From NCBI RefSeq assembly GCF_921293095.1, contig NC_060251.1:91126566-91190565 (forward strand): DNA of 64,000 nucleotides, given 5' to 3'. Shown here piece after piece: positions 21,640 through 30,641 of this stretch. A program made the position numbers and the translations under genes. The DNA is from Ischnura elegans (lineage: Eukaryota; Arthropoda; Insecta; Odonata; Coenagrionidae). Numbering within the stretch: position 1 is the stretch's first letter; each line of letters opens with the position of its first letter. Under the pieces are notes generated by a model. That model searched no databases and was not told the DNA's origin. It saw only the letters and a program-made list of their open reading frames with translations.

Positions 21640-22504
21640 GAAATTTAAACCAACCATAACTATCCAACGGAACGCGTTTGGTGATTTAAAAAACTGATAA
21701 TGAATGTGATTCACGCGACTATACTCAACGGAAAATTCAAAGATGAGGAAGTTCTCATTCCAAAGATTCCATGTTCCCAACTTATATGCCATTTTGAGCT
21801 TAAACGAATTCCAGTTTGTGTTGCATTCGTGATGATGATTATCAAATCACAAGGTCAATCTTTCAATGTTTGTGCTCATACGCTCATGAAAAACCCAAGA
21901 TTTTATACGTAGTATGTTCACGAGTAGGTAAACCATCTGATTAATCTCTTTCATCGCTTCGCTATATTTTTTTTTGTTCATCCCCTTTATCTTGCACCTG
22001 ATAAAAAAAAAAACAAAAACTATCATATATCAGAAGGTGCTTAACTCAAGAGATTAAACCCGAATATGTAGATGCCATTGTACATTTACGCAGTGAACTT
22101 CTTAATGCTGCTCCCAAGACTATTTTCACGAGATTTTGAGCCTTAGTCAATTAACTATCGGTCAAGCGTGGCATAAACTTGCCCCAAGAACGGGTTTGAC
22201 TTTATTAATTGCTTTAAAAGACCACAGTGTCTTAAATTTCCTAAGTTAAAACATCAAAATTAGAAAATTCATAGAAAAAATCCACAAGTACATCCCTTGG
22301 TCTACTTCCCCGGAGTAGTTTAAATAAAGAAAATATATTTCTAACATGCCATTTTTATGCTTATTGTTTTTTTAAATTTTTTTATTATTTTATTAGCGTA
22401 AGCTACATATTATTAAAATCAGTACAGCCGCTCTTGACTAGTAAATGGTGTAACTAAACTGTTAGGTGATTAATAGGCAGTACGAAGTTGGCTGGGTCAG
22501 CTAG
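21640..22504 (+). mobile_element. Helitron 3' remnant (helicase C-terminus and CTAG terminus)
   Basis: From about 21640 to 21940 three frames together give the C-terminus of a Helitron PIF1-type helicase: NGTRLVI, then NVIHATILNGKF, DEEVLIPKIP, FVMMIIKSQGQSFNVCAHTL, then VCSRVGKPSD. At least two frameshifts break it. The 3' end reads ACGAAGTTGGCTGGGTCAG followed by CTAG at 22501-22504 and a T, the classic Helitron 3' signature. The 5' end is missing. It lies between gene A and the copia element. Confidence 0.85.
21700..21912 (+). pseudogene. Helitron helicase C-terminal fragment
   Basis: The longest open piece contains HATILNGKFKDEEVLIPKIP and the helicase motif region FVMMIIKSQGQSFNV. The expected next motif, VxCSRVGKPSD, is present in another frame (21905-21945), so the copy is inactive. 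Confidence 0.82.
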
Positions 22505-22900
22505 TATTGGTATAAAAACTCATTGAAACTCTTTTTAAACTATGACTAAGTACTGAATAATAATTATGACAATCAATACATAGAAGTCATAGATTTTCAT
22601 GGGCAAAAAAAATTTAGCTAAGAAACTGAGTCATCACAGCAATCTAACGCTCTTACCACTTCTCAATGTCACAAATTAATAGTATGTGAAAATTGAAGAT
22701 TGCTACAGTTTCAAAGGGGTAAGGATGGGAAAAAGACCACTCACAGTGCGACCTCGCTCCGTGATCACGGATACTCGTCCCGCAGCAGCACCTGCGCAAC
22801 TTGTGCGAGACGCGACTACGTGGCGTGGTGCCTGACAATGTAGTTTCCGACATTTTTTGTACCACTTTTCTGTATCCGTGATCACACAGCCATGGATGTA

Positions 22901-23169
22901 TGGTTTTCAAAACCAGACCTTACATGGAGCATTAATAATACAAGTACAACCATGTTATCGCCGCTACAAAGATCCCGAACTGTCGAAGAAAGCTCTCAAT
23001 GAGTCCAGGAAGCACTCTAAAACAACATAATAATGGCATGAATAACAATAAATTGCTTGTTTTATGTAAATTATGAACATTACATAAGTGAAAGTGGGGT
23101 TTGTCCGCGTCTTCCGATTATCTGTGCTGTCTCTCCCCAGCATTAGCCCGGATAATCGGGAGTTTACTG
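22901..23169. mobile_element. Pogo/Tigger-like repeat, copy 2
   Basis: It starts TGGTTTTCAAAACCAGACC and ends CGGGAGTTTACTG followed by TA. It is the same family as 9502-9774 in the same orientation. The GATTATC...GATAATC arms near the right end are inverted and could form a stem. Confidence 0.6.
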
Positions 23170-23177
23170 TATTCAAC

Positions 23178-23370
23178 TGATTAAGGCAGGTTTACATGGA
23201 GTATGTTAGAGGGACTCTGGCAGTCTACCCTCTCTTCATGGACTTTCCTCTTTGATTAACTATAAGGCTTATTTCCTTTCATTCTATCTAAAAATACTAT
23301 TCTCTTCCTTCCTCTCCATCGTTTACCTAACATTCTACCCTCTAATTTGGTTTTCAACATATATTAAACT
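23178..23370 (-). mobile_element. LINE family 1 3' tail, minus strand
   Basis: The sequence GATTAAGGCAGGTTTACATGG is the complement of the family 1 3' terminus (compare CCATGGAAACCTGCCTAATC near 44128). It continues through the complement of AATAGTATTTTTAGATAGAATG. Confidence 0.6.
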
Positions 23371-23706
23371 GTTTCGGACTGGCTGAGGATGGCACAACTG
23401 GAGATGGGCACTGCTGAGGGTGGGCTTTGAATCACAAGAATTGCATCAGTGATGTTGCATAGGATGCACAATTGGATAGTTATGAGCTAGGGTTTTCAAA
23501 CGATGATGCTTTGAGCAGTTGTACTGTCTTGAAAGGAAGTTACTTGAATTAGTTTGTTTGGAGTAGTACTACCTACTTTCAATTTCCTTATATAGCTGAA
23601 CTATTGTTCGCACGTAGATCACTCGCTAATACATATCTAAAGGTCGACCCACCATCCGCAACCTGGTGGATGCACTCGGTGGCTTTAAGCTCAGCCGCGA
23701 GGATCA

Positions 23707-23711
23707 CTCTG
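23707..23711 (+). repeat. Target-site duplication, left copy (CTCTG)
   Basis: CTCTG directly abuts the TGTTG start of the 5' LTR and recurs exactly after the 3' LTR at 28199-28203. Five bases is the usual duplication for copia-type integrases. Confidence 0.95.
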
Positions 23712-23915
23712 TGTTGTGATTGTTTTTGTTTGAATATGGCTGGTAATCTCCCAACTATCGTATTACTGTATTCATTTGTTTTTTTTGTTCTTCACCGGAA
23801 GTTGGTTCTTTTAATAAATTGCAGTTTCGCCATGTTATTCAACACGTGTGGTCGTGTTCATTTACGACTCCTCCTGAATCTAAAACCATCGTCCCCCCAG
23901 TAACTATTTACAACA
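23712..23915 (+). repeat. Copia 5' LTR
   Basis: 204 bp, TG...CA ends. It contains AATAAA at 23813-23818. It matches the 3' LTR throughout except for one extra T in the T-run near 23779-23786. No clear TATA box is visible. Confidence 0.96.
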
Positions 23916-23927
23916 GGTTATGGGCCC
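23916..23927 (+). other. Primer-binding site for initiator tRNA-Met fragment
   Basis: GGTTATGGGCCC follows the 5' LTR without a gap. Its complement GGGCCCATAACC matches the conserved anticodon stem-loop of eukaryotic initiator tRNA-Met. That is the half-tRNA priming mode known for Drosophila copia, as opposed to pairing with the tRNA 3' end. Confidence 0.85.
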
Positions 23928-23996
23928 ATCGCACTTTCCACTGCGCTGCTGAATTCAGATTTCTTTATTTTTGTGGTAAACCGTGTGGTAGCAAAG

Positions 23997-26900
23997 ATGC
24001 AAGAATCTCAGGTCACTTCGCAGGCGTATGGTTTCGAAAAACTCGTTGGGCGGGAAAACTATTATGACTGGTCGTTCGCGATGACGAACTATTTACGTCG
24101 TAATGGATTGTGGAGTTGTGTCCAGGGAAGTGATAATGGCGAAGGTAAAGAACGTAGGGACGAGAAAGCTTTAGCAGACATTTGCCTTATGGTGCAGCCT
24201 GTGGTATATCCCCATGTAAGGCCAGCTAAAACGGCAAAGGATGCCTGGAATGCTTTATCCAAGGCATATGAGGATAAAGGCAAGTGGCGGTATGTATCCC
24301 TGCTTCGTTCTATGTGCCAAATGAGGCTCGAAAAGTTTGAAACCATGGACACTTATATCAGCGAGGTGATAATGTTGGCACACAAGCTCGAGGGTATCGG
24401 TGAGCCGATGGCGGAAAACTTTGTTGCAGCAATGTTGCTTCAGGGGCTGCCAAATTCGTATGACAATCTTGTCATGGCCATCACGAGTGGGGAGAATGTC
24501 TTAAATTTGGATCGTGTGAAGACGATTTTGCTAGACGAAAGCTACCGGAAGAGCGTGAGTGCCGGTCAAAATGCGAGTGTTCCCGAAACCACTGCCCTGT
24601 ATTCCAAGGGCAAGAAGTACAACTCTTCGACCATGGCTGGGAGTTCATCAGTTGTGAAGGCGTGGAAGTGCTGGAACTGTGGTGAAAAGGGGCATCTTAA
24701 AACACAATGCCCGCAGTCGCAGAAGAAGAGGGATCCGAACGAGAACAGAGCCGAGGTTAAGGGAGAGAAGAAAGGAGAAAATAGGAAACCGCTGAGAAGT
24801 CTTCTGTGTGCCCTGTCGGCTGCATCGTGTGACTCAGATTGGTTTGTAGATTCCGGAGCATCCGTGCATATGTCACCCCATGAAGACCGTATGCATGATT
24901 ATTGTCGTGACGTTGACAGTCATATTGAGATTACTGTCGGAAATAACGGTAAGCTTAAAAGCAGAGGTGTTGGATCTGTGAACCTAAATGTAAGTGATCA
25001 CATTTGTGAACTTAAACATGTTGTGCATGTTCCTGGATTGAAAGAAAATTTGATTTCTGTAAGTCAAGTTGCCGACAAAGGGATCACTGTTGTTTATGAT
25101 AAAAAGGGTTGTAAAATGTATGATGATGACTTTGTCTGTAATGGTACAGAACTAGCTACTGCAAGTAGAACGAGTAATGGGTTATACCGTTTGGATGTTA
25201 AATCAAAGCAGGCATTTGTGTGCAATATTAATGATTATGAATTGTGGCATCAAAGAATGGGTCATTTGGGTATGCAAAATATGATATTGTTGCGGGATAA
25301 ATTAAGTGATTGCATTGATTTCAAGTATGAACCTGCTGATGATTGTAATGCTTGTGTTCTTGGAAAACAGCACAGAAATCCTTTTCCTAAGGAAGGAGGT
25401 ACTAGGGCAGATGAGGTACTAGGTCTTGTTCACTCTGATCTGTGTGATTTTGGTTCTAATGTAAAGTCATGGAGTGGGTCAAGGTACATTCTTACTTTGA
25501 TAGATGATTTCTCTCGCAGAACGACTGTTTATTTCTTAAAGAGCAAGTCTGAAACCAAGCAGAGAGTGATTGATTTTGTAAATATGGCTGAAAATGTAAC
25601 TGGTAAAAGGTTGAAAATTTTCAGGTCTGATAATGGAACTGAGTTCTTGAGTGATGAGTTACAGAATTTCTTTAAAAGCAGAGGAATCACACATCAGAGA
25701 ACTGTAAGGTATACTCCACAGCAAAATGGTGTAGCAGAGAGACTGAATCGCACCATTCTGGAGAAAGTGCGATGCATGCTCTTTCACGCAGGAAGTCCTA
25801 AGGAGATGTGGGCAGAAGCAGCTAACACTGCTGTGTACTTATTAAACAGAAGCCCCCACAGGAGTGTCCCTGACAATGTCCCTGAGGTCCTGTGGTCAGG
25901 TAAGAAAGTCAGCTATGATCAGCTCAGGGTGTTTGGTTCTGATGCATATGCTCTAATCCCTGAGGAAATAAGGGGGGATAAACTAAATCCTAGGAGCAAG
26001 AAAATGGTCTTTGTGGGTTACTCTTCAGCTTCCAAGGGGTATCGTTTGCTTAATCCTGAAAACCCGAGAGAAATTCTTGTTGCTCGTGATGTTAAATTCA
26101 TTGAAAATAGTTTCACTGCAATTAAGGCTATTGGTAAAGGGAAGAAGGGTTCTTTCAGTATGCCTGTGCCTGTAAACTTAGATGATGATTTGCCATTTAC
26201 TTCAGTGTGTAATGTCAGTGATGATGTTCATTGTCAGAGTGAAACAAATGCCAATGTCAATCACATTCATGGAGCAGAGAATGATATTGAAAATCTGTCT
26301 TTTGCGGATGCAAATGAGGTGCAAATAAATCCTGGAAATAATGTCGATGAAGGTGAAAGGAGGTATCCTATGAGGGAAAGGCAAAGGAAGGAATTTCCTG
26401 GTTTTGAGTTATATTTAGCATGTGATGAAAAGGTAGAACCTACATCAGTTACCGAGGCATTAAATGGTACTGATAAAATTCATTGGAAAGAAGCTATGGA
26501 AAGAGAGATCAGTTCTTTTCAGGAAAACGATGTGTGGGATCTTGTAGACAGACCTAAGGGTGGAAATATAGTGCAATGCAAATGGGTTTTTAAATTGAAG
26601 CGGAATGGGGAGGGAGAAGTGGACAAGTATAAGGCTCGCCTGGTAGCTAAGGGTTTCTCTCAGCGTTATGGTATTGATTATCTTGACACTTTTGCTCCTG
26701 TGGTGAGACATGATACCTTACGATTGTGTTTTTCAATTGCTGTTGCTCATGGTTTGCATGTACATCACTTGGATGTTTCCACAGCCTTTTTGAATGGTTC
26801 ACTAAGTGAAGACATTTTCATGTACCAACCGGAAGGTTTTGTTTCAGATGCAAGTAAAGTGTATAAGTTAAAGAAGGCCATTTATGGCCTGAAACAGGCT

Positions 26901-27974
26901 TCGCGTTCCTGGTATGAGAGAATGGATGAAGTCGTATTAAGTGTTGGTTTTAAGAAATCTCAACATGAGCCTTGTGTTTATTTTTGGAGAGATGGTGCAT
27001 CCATGGTTATAATATGTGTTTATGTTGATGACTTTTTTGTATTCTTTAATGATGAAGTTCAAGCTGAGAAACTGAAACAAAAGCTCCACTCTTGTTTTAA
27101 GGTAAAAGACTTAGGATCAGTCGTGGATTGCCTGGGAATGAGGGTAGAAATGGGTAATGGTAAAGTAAAGTTGAACCAAAAACAGGTAATTTTGAACTTG
27201 CTGAGTAAGGTGGGGATGGCAGAATGTAAATCTGTGTCAACCCCTATGGTTCCTGGCACTCGACTGACCAAGGGTGAATCGATAACGTGTGATAGTGTAC
27301 CTTACCAACAAGTGATTGGAAGTTTACTGTATTTATCAGTGTGTACCAGGCCTGATATATCCTATGCTACCAATTACCTCAGCCAGTTCAACAACTGCTA
27401 TGGAAATGAACACTGGCAGTGTGTGAAAAGAGTGTTAAGGTATTTAAAAGGAACAATTGATGCAGGAATAGAATTCCGAAGGACTGAGAATAATCCGGAT
27501 ATTTGTGGTTTTGTTGATGCGTCATTTGCTAATGACGTCAACAGAAAATCAGTGACTGGGTATGTTTTTGTGTCTGCTGGTGGACCAATCTGCTGGGAGA
27601 GTAAAAAACAAAGTGTAACTGCCTTGTCTTCAACCGAGGCAGAGTATATTGCCATTGACTCTGCAGGTAGGAAGGCCACTTACTTGAAGGGGTTACTCTC
27701 TGAGTTATGTGGTAGGAAGGGGCCAATTCTTTTATGGAATGATAACCAGAGTGCACTAAAATTAGCCTCTGACAATGGATTGCATGCTCGCACTCAGCAT
27801 ATAGAAGTGAAGTTTCATCACATCAGGGAACTTGTTAAGCATAAGAAGGTTGTCCTCAATTACATGGAATCTGAAAAAATGATTGCCGATGTGTTTACTA
27901 AGGCACTTAATGTGACTGCACACCGCAAGTGCATTATTCCTCTGGGTATGGTTAATTGTAAAAATGCAATGTAA
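23997..27974 (+). CDS. Copia Gag-Pol polyprotein (intact)
   Basis: 1325 codons from the ATG at 23997 (A at -3), stop TAA at 27972-27974. The open frame extends a few codons upstream, but this is the first ATG. Order: Gag with the zinc knuckle CWNCGEKGHLKTQC (C225); aspartic protease DSGAS (D285); integrase HHCC zinc finger (H418, H423, C450, C453) and catalytic D481, D545, E581, with 35 residues between the last two; RT with YVDDFFVFF (Y1009); C-terminal RNase H with GFVDASFAND and STEAEYIA. No frameshift, stop or missing catalytic residue is visible. It should encode particle assembly, reverse transcription and integration. No separate gag frame or frameshift signal is visible, as is usual for copia. 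Confidence 0.97.
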   Translation: MQESQVTSQAYGFEKLVGRENYYDWSFAMTNYLRRNGLWSCVQGSDNGEGKERRDEKALADICLMVQPVVYPHVRPAKTAKDAWNALSKAYEDKGKWRYVSLLRSMCQMRLEKFETMDTYISEVIMLAHKLEGIGEPMAENFVAAMLLQGLPNSYDNLVMAITSGENVLNLDRVKTILLDESYRKSVSAGQNASVPETTALYSKGKKYNSSTMAGSSSVVKAWKCWNCGEKGHLKTQCPQSQKKRDPNENRAEVKGEKKGENRKPLRSLLCALSAASCDSDWFVDSGASVHMSPHEDRMHDYCRDVDSHIEITVGNNGKLKSRGVGSVNLNVSDHICELKHVVHVPGLKENLISVSQVADKGITVVYDKKGCKMYDDDFVCNGTELATASRTSNGLYRLDVKSKQAFVCNINDYELWHQRMGHLGMQNMILLRDKLSDCIDFKYEPADDCNACVLGKQHRNPFPKEGGTRADEVLGLVHSDLCDFGSNVKSWSGSRYILTLIDDFSRRTTVYFLKSKSETKQRVIDFVNMAENVTGKRLKIFRSDNGTEFLSDELQNFFKSRGITHQRTVRYTPQQNGVAERLNRTILEKVRCMLFHAGSPKEMWAEAANTAVYLLNRSPHRSVPDNVPEVLWSGKKVSYDQLRVFGSDAYALIPEEIRGDKLNPRSKKMVFVGYSSASKGYRLLNPENPREILVARDVKFIENSFTAIKAIGKGKKGSFSMPVPVNLDDDLPFTSVCNVSDDVHCQSETNANVNHIHGAENDIENLSFADANEVQINPGNNVDEGERRYPMRERQRKEFPGFELYLACDEKVEPTSVTEALNGTDKIHWKEAMEREISSFQENDVWDLVDRPKGGNIVQCKWVFKLKRNGEGEVDKYKARLVAKGFSQRYGIDYLDTFAPVVRHDTLRLCFSIAVAHGLHVHHLDVSTAFLNGSLSEDIFMYQPEGFVSDASKVYKLKKAIYGLKQASRSWYERMDEVVLSVGFKKSQHEPCVYFWRDGASMVIICVYVDDFFVFFNDEVQAEKLKQKLHSCFKVKDLGSVVDCLGMRVEMGNGKVKLNQKQVILNLLSKVGMAECKSVSTPMVPGTRLTKGESITCDSVPYQQVIGSLLYLSVCTRPDISYATNYLSQFNNCYGNEHWQCVKRVLRYLKGTIDAGIEFRRTENNPDICGFVDASFANDVNRKSVTGYVFVSAGGPICWESKKQSVTALSSTEAEYIAIDSAGRKATYLKGLLSELCGRKGPILLWNDNQSALKLASDNGLHARTQHIEVKFHHIRELVKHKKVVLNYMESEKMIADVFTKALNVTAHRKCIIPLGMVNCKNAM

Positions 27975-27986
27975 AGTTGGTAGATT

Positions 27987-27995
27987 AAGGGAGAG
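27987..27995 (+). other. Copia polypurine tract
   Basis: AAGGGAGAG immediately precedes the 3' LTR. This is the expected plus-strand primer site. Confidence 0.85.
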
Positions 27996-28198
27996 TGTTG
28001 TGATTGTTTTTGTTTGAATATGGCTGGTAATCTCCCAACTATCGTATTACTGTATTCATTTGTTTTTTTGTTCTTCACCGGAAGTTGGTTCTTTTAATAA
28101 ATTGCAGTTTCGCCATGTTATTCAACACGTGTGGTCGTGTTCATTTACGACTCCTCCTGAATCTAAAACCATCGTCCCCCCAGTAACTATTTACAACA
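27996..28198 (+). repeat. Copia 3' LTR
   Basis: 203 bp, TG...CA ends, with AATAAA at 28096-28101 and CTCTG immediately after. It is one T shorter than the 5' LTR. Confidence 0.96.
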
Positions 28199-28203
28199 CT
28201 CTG

Positions 28204-28445
28204 TAACCATGGCTAAGAGTGTGGAGAATACTATTACTGCTGTGGGTCATACATTCGAGGATGCCGTGCTTTTTATAATGGCTCATCTGGAAGAATATCA
28301 AGTGTATCAAATTATTATTGAATTCCCGATGTACTTAGTGAGAAATGGAGAAGAGGTAGAGCTCCACTTAAATAGTAGTTTTGACTGTGGTGCAGCAATT
28401 ATTATTAAAGATAAAGCCCCCCCTAGAGCTCAGAGAAAGTTTTAA
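28204..28445 (+). pseudogene. Open reading frame split by the copia insertion (right part)
   Basis: With the element and one CTCTG copy removed, the left flank from about 23636 (frame GRPTIRNLVDALGGFKLSRE) runs on without a stop into MAKSVENTITAVGHTFEDAV and AHLEEYQVYQIIIEFPMYL here. The frame ends inside a hAT-like repeat that starts near 28415, so the last residues (APPRAQRKF) come from that repeat and the gene is truncated. I do not recognise the protein. It may be a fragment of a gene or of another mobile element. Confidence 0.45.
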
Positions 28446-28680
28446 TTTTAATATATTTTAGTTAATTTCATTTGTATTACTTATGTAATAGTGTAAGGAT
28501 TTATAACATATCCCTCAGAAAGCCGTAAAACTCACCATTTTGAACCATTTATCTTAAAATTCTGAAATTTATTAATCTCGCACCTACTGTTTATCCTGGT
28601 GGATATACCATACCGCCACGCACCCCGGCATTAGTTACACCTAAACCGCCCCCCCAGCCTTAATTCCTAGCTGCGTCCCT
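28415..28680. mobile_element. hAT-like MITE copy, left end missing
   Basis: The core matches the 11.9-kb copy (GAGCTCAGAG, AGAAAGCCGTAAAACTCACC, ATTCCTAGCTGC). The left terminus with CAGTGGCGCAG is absent. Its entry ends the reading frame split by the copia element. Confidence 0.75.
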
Positions 28681-28687
28681 GATTTTG

Positions 28688-29060
28688 ACACAATATTCCT
28701 TCTCTTCATTCCTCTTCATCGTTTACCTATCATATCATTCTACCCTCTAATTGTGTTTCCAACGTTCTCTCCCCACTAAGTAGGTACTCCATCCATCCAT
28801 GCCTTCTGTCTCCTCATTATCTCATCTAGAAGCAGCCTCTCCTTACCCACTATTTCCAGCACATTGTCATTCCTCCTCCTCTCCATCCACATCTCTTTCT
28901 CCATATCATCCAGACCCACATCTCAAATGCTTCTAGTCTTCTCTCATCCTCCATCCTATGTGTCCACATCTCCGCACCATTAACTGCAACTCTCCAGATC
29001 ATAAATTTCATACAATCCATACTGAATGCTTTCATCTCAATAAAAAATTTCATTGGAGGG
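28688..29060 (-). mobile_element. LINE family 1 fragment, minus strand
   Basis: The minus-strand frames read RRLEAFEMWVW and, beyond a small frame change, RMEDERRLEAFE-type and VALNGAEMWTH-type segments, which are the LINE post-RT domain. It stops near 29060 without the rest of the RT. Confidence 0.65.
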
Positions 29061-30388
29061 TTATCGAAATCAGTCAACGGAAACATATAGGGAACAAAAA
29101 GTTTTATTCAAATGAAGAATATTACAATACCCACTTCAACTGCTTTTACTGAGAGTTTTTAAACGAGTTAGGACATAAGCTTCTCTTCCTATTGCCTCCC
29201 TAATTGCAAATGACATATTTTTGGAAATGTATATGTTAGCCGAATACTTTGGTCATACATTTCAAATATTTTAGAGTGTCAGGCAAACACAGTCAGTGGA
29301 AATTGTGAGGATGAATCATTAGAACATTAGAGTTGAAATCATCCAAACAGCTTTCACCCACAAATTGTAGCCTCATACATATGAAATGGTTACACCATTT
29401 CTTAATATATGTATGTGAGATCATTTCAAGCTCTTTTGGTAATTATGAAGAAAATATTTGACAGGTGGACAAATAATTAGAGTCCTCATAAATACTACTG
29501 TTATAAACATCAACAGTATGATTATTTTATACATAGAGGCACAACACTACTCTAAGCACAAAACACAATTTAATACTACCATAATTACAAACGCACACAG
29601 AGATCACAGTCTTAATTAAGCTTACATAATAAAGGCACTGGAGAGTCATTAATCAAACATTATGGCAAGAATTTTGCTTCCAGAAAATAAATATATACAG
29701 AAAACAGAATAAACTACATCAATGCCAAGGAGAGTTTCCTGAGCTGGCATTGAATAGCTATAAATAAAAAAATTTACAAGTGCCAAATAAATTAAAAAGT
29801 TAGTTTTACAAATCAACCATGCTCATCTCTCCCATATCAAGGTTAAATTTAGAAATAAATATCTAAGAATCAGTGTTATGCATGGGACTTTTGCATTTAG
29901 AACTTCATCTTCTAGTTCTGAATTTAGAGCCTTATGAAACTGGTGAGATGGATTTACAAGACAATACATAATTGCTGATATTCACACAATGGCCCCCTTA
30001 AAAAAACCTGTGCATTTGTGATACTGAAACAGGAAAAAATATTTTTTCACAAATATTCAAACAACATTACATAGGCTTGGCCAAAAATTAATAAGTGTTT
30101 TTCTGCAGAGTAATGAAAAGAATTTTTTGATGAAACAAGTGTCCAAGGACATTAAAAACTGACTGACTCACATTATACGTTCATTGCTATATATATGTGG
30201 CACTAAAAGGAACTCATTAAATTGGTCCCACTGCGATAAAGTATGACTACCTACCTACTTACAAGAATCAGCACTTGTCGTGACTAAGCTAATAGCACCA
30301 AAGCATTTATGATATATCCCAACAATTTTCTATTTACAGACTCTGAAATCACCAAATTCAAACTCAAAACAGTGGTCCACTTGCAAGT
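29060..30388. other. AT-rich sequence downstream of the Spätzle gene
   Basis: No open frame or repeat I can support. It probably includes the 3' untranslated region of the Spätzle gene near its right edge. Confidence 0.4.
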
Positions 30389-30448
30389 ATTTATTGTCAG
30401 AGAACAATTATTGTTCTGCTATTTCTCCGGGTACACTCTCTCAAAGAA

Positions 30449-30641
30449 TTATCTTCTCCTATCTACTGTAGACACAGCTTTGACAAAGCATGAGCAGCAG
30501 GATGGCAGACGGAATGTGTCAGACTGTGGTTCTCCATTATTATTCAACGCCAACAATCTTCTGTATATGTATTTCTGCCGGCAAACAGTTTTATATCCCA
30601 AAGGAAATGCTGAGGTCAGAAGGCATTCTGACCCAGGTCTC
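30449..30641 (-). CDS. Spätzle gene terminal exon: C-terminal half of the knot
   Basis: The acceptor is CTTCCAATAG. The exon starts with the base that completes Leu. It continues RPGSECLLTSAFPLGYKTVC, RQKYIYRRLLALNNNGEP and FRLPSCCSCFV, and ends at TAA (30449-30451). A minus-strand AATAAA at 30390-30395 lies about 54 bases past the stop and is a likely poly(A) signal. Confidence 0.88.

Larger units (their letters stand above)
23712..28198 (+). mobile_element. Full-length Ty1/copia LTR retrotransposon
   Basis: A complete element: 5' LTR, primer site, one polyprotein frame, purine tract and 3' LTR, with the 5-bp duplication CTCTG at 23707-23711 and 28199-28203. The LTRs (204 and 203 bp) begin TGTTG and end CAACA. 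The only difference I see is one T in a T-run. Gag, protease, integrase, RT and RNase H are in one uninterrupted frame, in the copia order. The insertion must be very recent. The left flank is a stretch of unknown coding-like sequence whose frame continues in the right flank. Confidence 0.97.

Noticed and set aside
23604..23903. Open frame of 99 codons spanning the left copia boundary
   Set aside because: It covers flank plus LTR sequence in a frame unrelated to the split reading frame. It is an artefact of the insertion.
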